Positions 22,661 through 25,668 of a stretch of 25,668 bases of DNA are shown one piece after another. This DNA comes from DAONLM01 sp035406685 (GTDB taxonomy: Bacteria; Spirochaetota; GWE2-31-10; MWDO01). Under the pieces are notes generated by a model. That model did no database searches, had not been told where the DNA came from, and worked only from the letters and a program-made list of their open reading frames with translations. The DNA is taken from positions 1 to 25,668 of the forward strand of contig DAONLM010000016.1 in assembly GCA_035406685.1 (NCBI GenBank), in the 5' to 3' direction. The translations under genes and the position numbers were made by a program. Numbering within the stretch: the first letter of the stretch is position 1; each line of letters opens with the position of its first letter.

Positions 22661-24893
22661 TATTTATACACTCTTTTAAATCTTTAATATTTTTATTATT
22701 CTCTTCTACTTCAGATAATATTTGATTAAAGAAATTTATTAATTCTTTTCTATTTGTATTCTGATTTTCTAGTAATGAAATTATTAATGAAAATGTATTT
22801 TTTATGCCATTCAAAGATTCAATAATATTTTTATTTTCTTCTGCATCTTTCTCAGAAAATTCTTTTATGTTTAAAGAATCATTTAATAGAATATTGATTG
22901 ATTCAACTATTGTGTATATCTCTTCTTTTTGATTCTGAATTAAGAAATTTATATTTTCAATCATATTTGCTGATTTTTTAGAATTTTCTATTATCTCAAA
23001 AAGTCCATTCGATACTTTTTCAGAAATTTCACTATTATTATTTATAATATTTTGCATTTCTTTTATTTTATTAAAACTAAAATCAAGATTTTTTTTAGAT
23101 TCTTCTGAGAGTTTTCTTATTTCATGAGCAACAACAGAAAAACCCTTACCACTATTACCAGACCTTGCAGCCTCTATTGATGCGTTTATTGCAAGAAGAT
23201 TTGTTTTGGCTGTAATATCCTTAATTGAGTTTAGGACCTCATTTATAAAATTAGAATATTCACCAATTCTTAATATAGAATTTTTAGAATTTTCAATCAA
23301 GATTTTTGAAGACTCAGCAAATGATAAAAATCTTTTTGCGAAATCTTCTGTCTCTTTTGTAAAGTTAGAGATTTCTTCTATATGAGTTTTCATGTTACTG
23401 ATTGTTGCATTTACCTCTTCCACAACAGATGTTTGACTACTAATAGCATTGTTCATAAAAAGAGAAGACTCTGCTAAATGTTTTTCTATATTAGATACTA
23501 TTTCTTTTATATGTGAAAAATCATTTGTTATTTTATTATTCATCTCATTATTACTCTGTTCAAAATTTTTTATAATATCAAATGAGAGAGTGGAATAATT
23601 TTGCATTTTTTCATTCTTCATAAGTACCTTTTGTGAAACTGTCACAATTTTTTCTATTATATTATTAAGATTTTGATTTTTATTTTCTATTTCTTTTGTT
23701 ATTTTTATATTTTCTAATAATATTTTAGCCTGTTCAATAGAAAGCACAAAAAATATGCTTACTAAAAGTATTAAATAACCAAATGGAACTAAATAGCAGT
23801 ATGGAATTTTTTCATTGGCAACATGGATTATATCAAAAAGACTGGCAAAAATTAAAATAAGAAAAGATATAAAAATAGTAATAGAACCAATATTTCTTTT
23901 TTTAAACAATGAAATTATACTTAATACAAAAGAAAATATAAGTAATATTGGTATAAAACTATTCATTGGTATAAAAAAAGCCTCTGTAACTTTATCTCTT
24001 GTCTCCTGTAATGATATTATTAGCCCAAATATAATGGCTGGTAATATGGAGACTATTTTTAAGATTCTATTTTTATTTAAGATTTTTGTATATTCCATTA
24101 TAAAGTATAGCATTAATGTTACTACAAATAATAAAGATATTCTTGAAATTTTTTCAAGTAGAGCCATATTATTTGACTCATAATTGAATGTCATATTTAT
24201 ATATGATAGACTAAATAAGATACACATTAATGAAAAGTATAGATATCTTTTATCACTAAATTGAGTAAATATAAATAATAATAAAAAATATAATGATATT
24301 ATAAATGCAATTAAAAATGCTCCCTGCACCAGATTTACAGAAAAAAAATTTCTATAAAATGCCAGTTTTGAATTAATATGATAACCAGATATTTTGAAAG
24401 TTGCAAAAGGGGATATCTCTTTTGTCGGGAATATTTCAATTGTTATAACATTATCTATCTTTGAATTTCCTGTTTTATAATTTAGAATTTGGCGTGGTAA
24501 TAGGACATTTGTAGCACCATAAAAAGCATTATTTGTAAATTTTTCAAATTCCCCTCTTTTATAAATCAGTTGTCCATTAAGGTATATATAAAAAGCATAT
24601 CCAGAGGGGCCTATGTATAAAGATATATTTTCGTTTTTAAACTTTTCATCAATTCTAAAAAAAGCCTTTAATACATATTTTTTTTGACTTAAAGGCATTT
24701 TTAGATTTGATGGTAAATTTGTAAAATTGTATTTTATGTATTGAGAAATATCATTGTCTAAAATAGTATCTTTAGACCTTGTTGTTTCTAATAGATAGAT
24801 ATCTGGTGTATATGTTTTATTAATATCTTCTATTTCAGTAGCAAAAATATAGACATTCATCATAGATAATAATAGCAAGAGTCTTTTGTTCAT
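22653..24893 (-). CDS. Methyl-accepting chemotaxis-type receptor with 7TMR-DISM sensor
   Basis: 746 residues. A signal peptide (1-18) is followed by a beta-rich extracytoplasmic domain to about 175, of the 7TMR-DISM type; its YVLKAFFRID, SLYIGPSGYAFYIYLNG and YGATNVLLPRQ stretches resemble a carbohydrate-binding-like jelly roll. Seven hydrophobic helices follow (about 185-395). The cytoplasmic part is a long coiled coil with the conserved MCP hairpin ITAKTNLLAINASIEAARSG and GKGFSVVAHEIRKLSEES around 556-600. It would bind CheA/CheW and so feed the pathway that CheX resets. No HAMP domain is visible between the last membrane helix and the coiled coil. The ligand is unknown. AAGGAAGG lies upstream of the ATG. 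Confidence 0.9.
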   Translation of the reverse strand: MNKRLLLLLSMMNVYIFATEIEDINKTYTPDIYLLETTRSKDTILDNDISQYIKYNFTNLPSNLKMPLSQKKYVLKAFFRIDEKFKNENISLYIGPSGYAFYIYLNGQLIYKRGEFEKFTNNAFYGATNVLLPRQILNYKTGNSKIDNVITIEIFPTKEISPFATFKISGYHINSKLAFYRNFFSVNLVQGAFLIAFIISLYFLLLFIFTQFSDKRYLYFSLMCILFSLSYINMTFNYESNNMALLEKISRISLLFVVTLMLYFIMEYTKILNKNRILKIVSILPAIIFGLIISLQETRDKVTEAFFIPMNSFIPILLIFSFVLSIISLFKKRNIGSITIFISFLILIFASLFDIIHVANEKIPYCYLVPFGYLILLVSIFFVLSIEQAKILLENIKITKEIENKNQNLNNIIEKIVTVSQKVLMKNEKMQNYSTLSFDIIKNFEQSNNEMNNKITNDFSHIKEIVSNIEKHLAESSLFMNNAISSQTSVVEEVNATISNMKTHIEEISNFTKETEDFAKRFLSFAESSKILIENSKNSILRIGEYSNFINEVLNSIKDITAKTNLLAINASIEAARSGNSGKGFSVVAHEIRKLSEESKKNLDFSFNKIKEMQNIINNNSEISEKVSNGLFEIIENSKKSANMIENINFLIQNQKEEIYTIVESINILLNDSLNIKEFSEKDAEENKNIIESLNGIKNTFSLIISLLENQNTNRKELINFFNQILSEVEENNKNIKDLKECINII

Positions 24894-24926
24894 TTTTGAA
24901 ACCTTCCTTATTTTAAATTTTAAAAA

Positions 24927-25361
24927 TTAATTTTTATTTGTATTTAGAATATAATATAAAGCAATTTCATAGGAGTATTTCCCAAATCCAGAAATCTGAC
25001 CCACACATACAGGTGCAATCATTGATTTGTGTCTGAATTTCTCTCTTTTATGAATATTTGAAATATGCACCTCTATTACTTTGACTTTTGTAGCAGATAT
25101 GGCATCCCGTATTGCGATTGATGTATGAGTGTATGCTCCTGGATTAAATATTATCCATTCTATGTTTTTTTCTTCGCATAGATGAATAAAATTTATTAAT
25201 TCACCCTCTATATTTGATTGAAATGCAACTATTTCATTATTAGGTCCTGCTATCTCTTTTAGTCTTTTATAAATATCATCTAAAGTAAAATTACCATATA
25301 TATCTGGCTCTCTTTTACCTAAGAGATTAAGATTAGGTCCGTTGAGTAATCCTATTTTCAT
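24927..25361 (-). CDS. aroQ: 3-dehydroquinate dehydratase, type II
   Basis: 144 residues, a normal length for the dodecameric type II enzyme of the shikimate pathway. The start MKIGLLNGPNLNLLGKREP, Y22 on the flexible loop, N73 and H79 in FNPGAYTHTS, the EVHISNIHKREKFR stretch with H99 and R110, and GQISGFG together are diagnostic. AAGGA precedes the ATG. A weak promoter (TTGCTT, 17 bp, TAAAAT) can be read upstream on the minus strand. Confidence 0.95.
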   Translation of the reverse strand: MKIGLLNGPNLNLLGKREPDIYGNFTLDDIYKRLKEIAGPNNEIVAFQSNIEGELINFIHLCEEKNIEWIIFNPGAYTHTSIAIRDAISATKVKVIEVHISNIHKREKFRHKSMIAPVCVGQISGFGKYSYEIALYYILNTNKN

Positions 25362-25527
25362 TATTAGATCCTTATAATATTTTTATTCTATTTTAGTCTT
25401 AATTTTAAAAAAAAGCAAGAAAATATTATTTTTCTTTTAGAATTTTAATAAAATATGACAAAAATTCATAATCGCTGAAAATGATTAAAATAATATTACT
25501 TCTTATTCTTCCAGCAGGGATGCTTGA

Positions 25528-25635
25528 AATAATTTCAGAATTAGTAAAATTTTAGAAAATTATATTTGCCAACATGAGTTACACTTTGTTGTTAACTCAG
25601 AAATGAAAAAAAGAATTCCCGCATTCAATGATTAA
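25528..25635 (+). pseudogene. Decayed N-terminal fragment of a tandem-RHH gene
   Basis: The frame reads ENYICQHELHFVVNSEMKKRI and then PAFND and a stop at 25633. HELHFVVNSEMKKRI aligns with HEIHFVTTSKMKKKL at residues 11-25 of the 20052-20582 protein, and the DNA is also clearly similar (CATGAGTTACACTTTGT against CATGAGATACATTTTGT). No start codon or ribosome-binding site precedes it in frame, and the helix is cut by the stop. The remaining bases of the 25362-25668 gap show only the aroQ leader and AT-rich sequence. Confidence 0.6.
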
Positions 25636-25668
25636 GTGCATAATTTAATACTATAAAATAGAGCGCTT

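Noticed and set aside
25481..25555. 24-codon plus-strand frame encoding a hydrophobic peptide
   Set aside because: No convincing ribosome-binding site, very short, and it overlaps the decayed RHH gene fragment in another frame.
1..25668. CRISPR array, tRNA, rRNA, transposase or integrase genes
   Set aside because: I saw no regularly spaced direct repeats, no tRNA-like cloverleaf with a T-loop, no rRNA sequence and no recombinase motifs in any gene.

Overview
The window is very AT-rich and gene-dense. It looks chromosomal, from a motile bacterium with an outer membrane. The evidence is a CheX chemotaxis phosphatase, a large membrane methyl-accepting protein, two exported proteins that look like outer-membrane barrels, a lipoprotein, and housekeeping genes for pyrimidine, purine, lysine/cell-wall, shikimate and fatty-acid synthesis. 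The style (AT bias, a 7TMR-DISM chemoreceptor, receiver proteins, a family of small paralogous DNA-binding-like proteins) suggests a spirochaete. That is an inference from gene content, not proof.

Layout, left to right. At 1-305 is the 3' end of a small paralogous gene called the 'tandem-RHH' family here. Then cheX (583-1053), a secreted FnIII/TPR-like protein (1276-2517), a 47-residue YjfB-like protein (2603-2746), and a convergent receiver-plus-STAS-like gene (2736-3554, minus) whose reading frame starts 70 codons upstream of its first canonical start. pyrK and pyrC overlap at 3851-5942. A second tandem-RHH gene (6143-6664) faces a small lipoprotein gene (6758-6907, minus) across a strong bidirectional terminator. 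A TerB-like gene and a YhaN/Rad50-like ATPase gene form a pair (7183-9937). dapA, a fabB-type ketosynthase gene and a phytoene-desaturase-like flavoprotein gene form an operon (10126-13748). Two overlapping envelope genes run on the minus strand (13738-15875). A stand-alone receiver gene (16134-16574, minus) is divergent from a membrane protein with a degenerate kinase-like core and an OmpR-like winged helix (16774-18249), which is followed by a YciH/SUI1 gene. purC (18753-19700), a third tandem-RHH gene (20052-20582, minus), a GPH sugar:cation symporter gene abutting ruvC (20831-22660), the chemoreceptor (22653-24893, minus) and aroQ (24927-25361, minus) complete the set. The right edge holds a decayed N-terminal piece of another tandem-RHH gene.

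The most unusual theme is the tandem-RHH family. Each complete protein appears to carry two ribbon-helix-helix units in one chain. The two complete genes share a 43-bp upstream block (40/43 identical). A short sequence from near the 3' end of the genes (core AATTGTCCYAY, reading as the peptide [QE]LS[HY]) recurs in five intergenic gaps. The window also holds one N-terminal and one C-terminal gene fragment. This looks like a dispersed family that duplicates and decays in the chromosome, or a regulator family whose target motif is scattered between genes. A second notable item is the divergent receiver / membrane winged-helix pair, which could be an unorthodox signalling unit. A third is a set of genes without Shine-Dalgarno sequences that have -10 boxes very close to their start codons.
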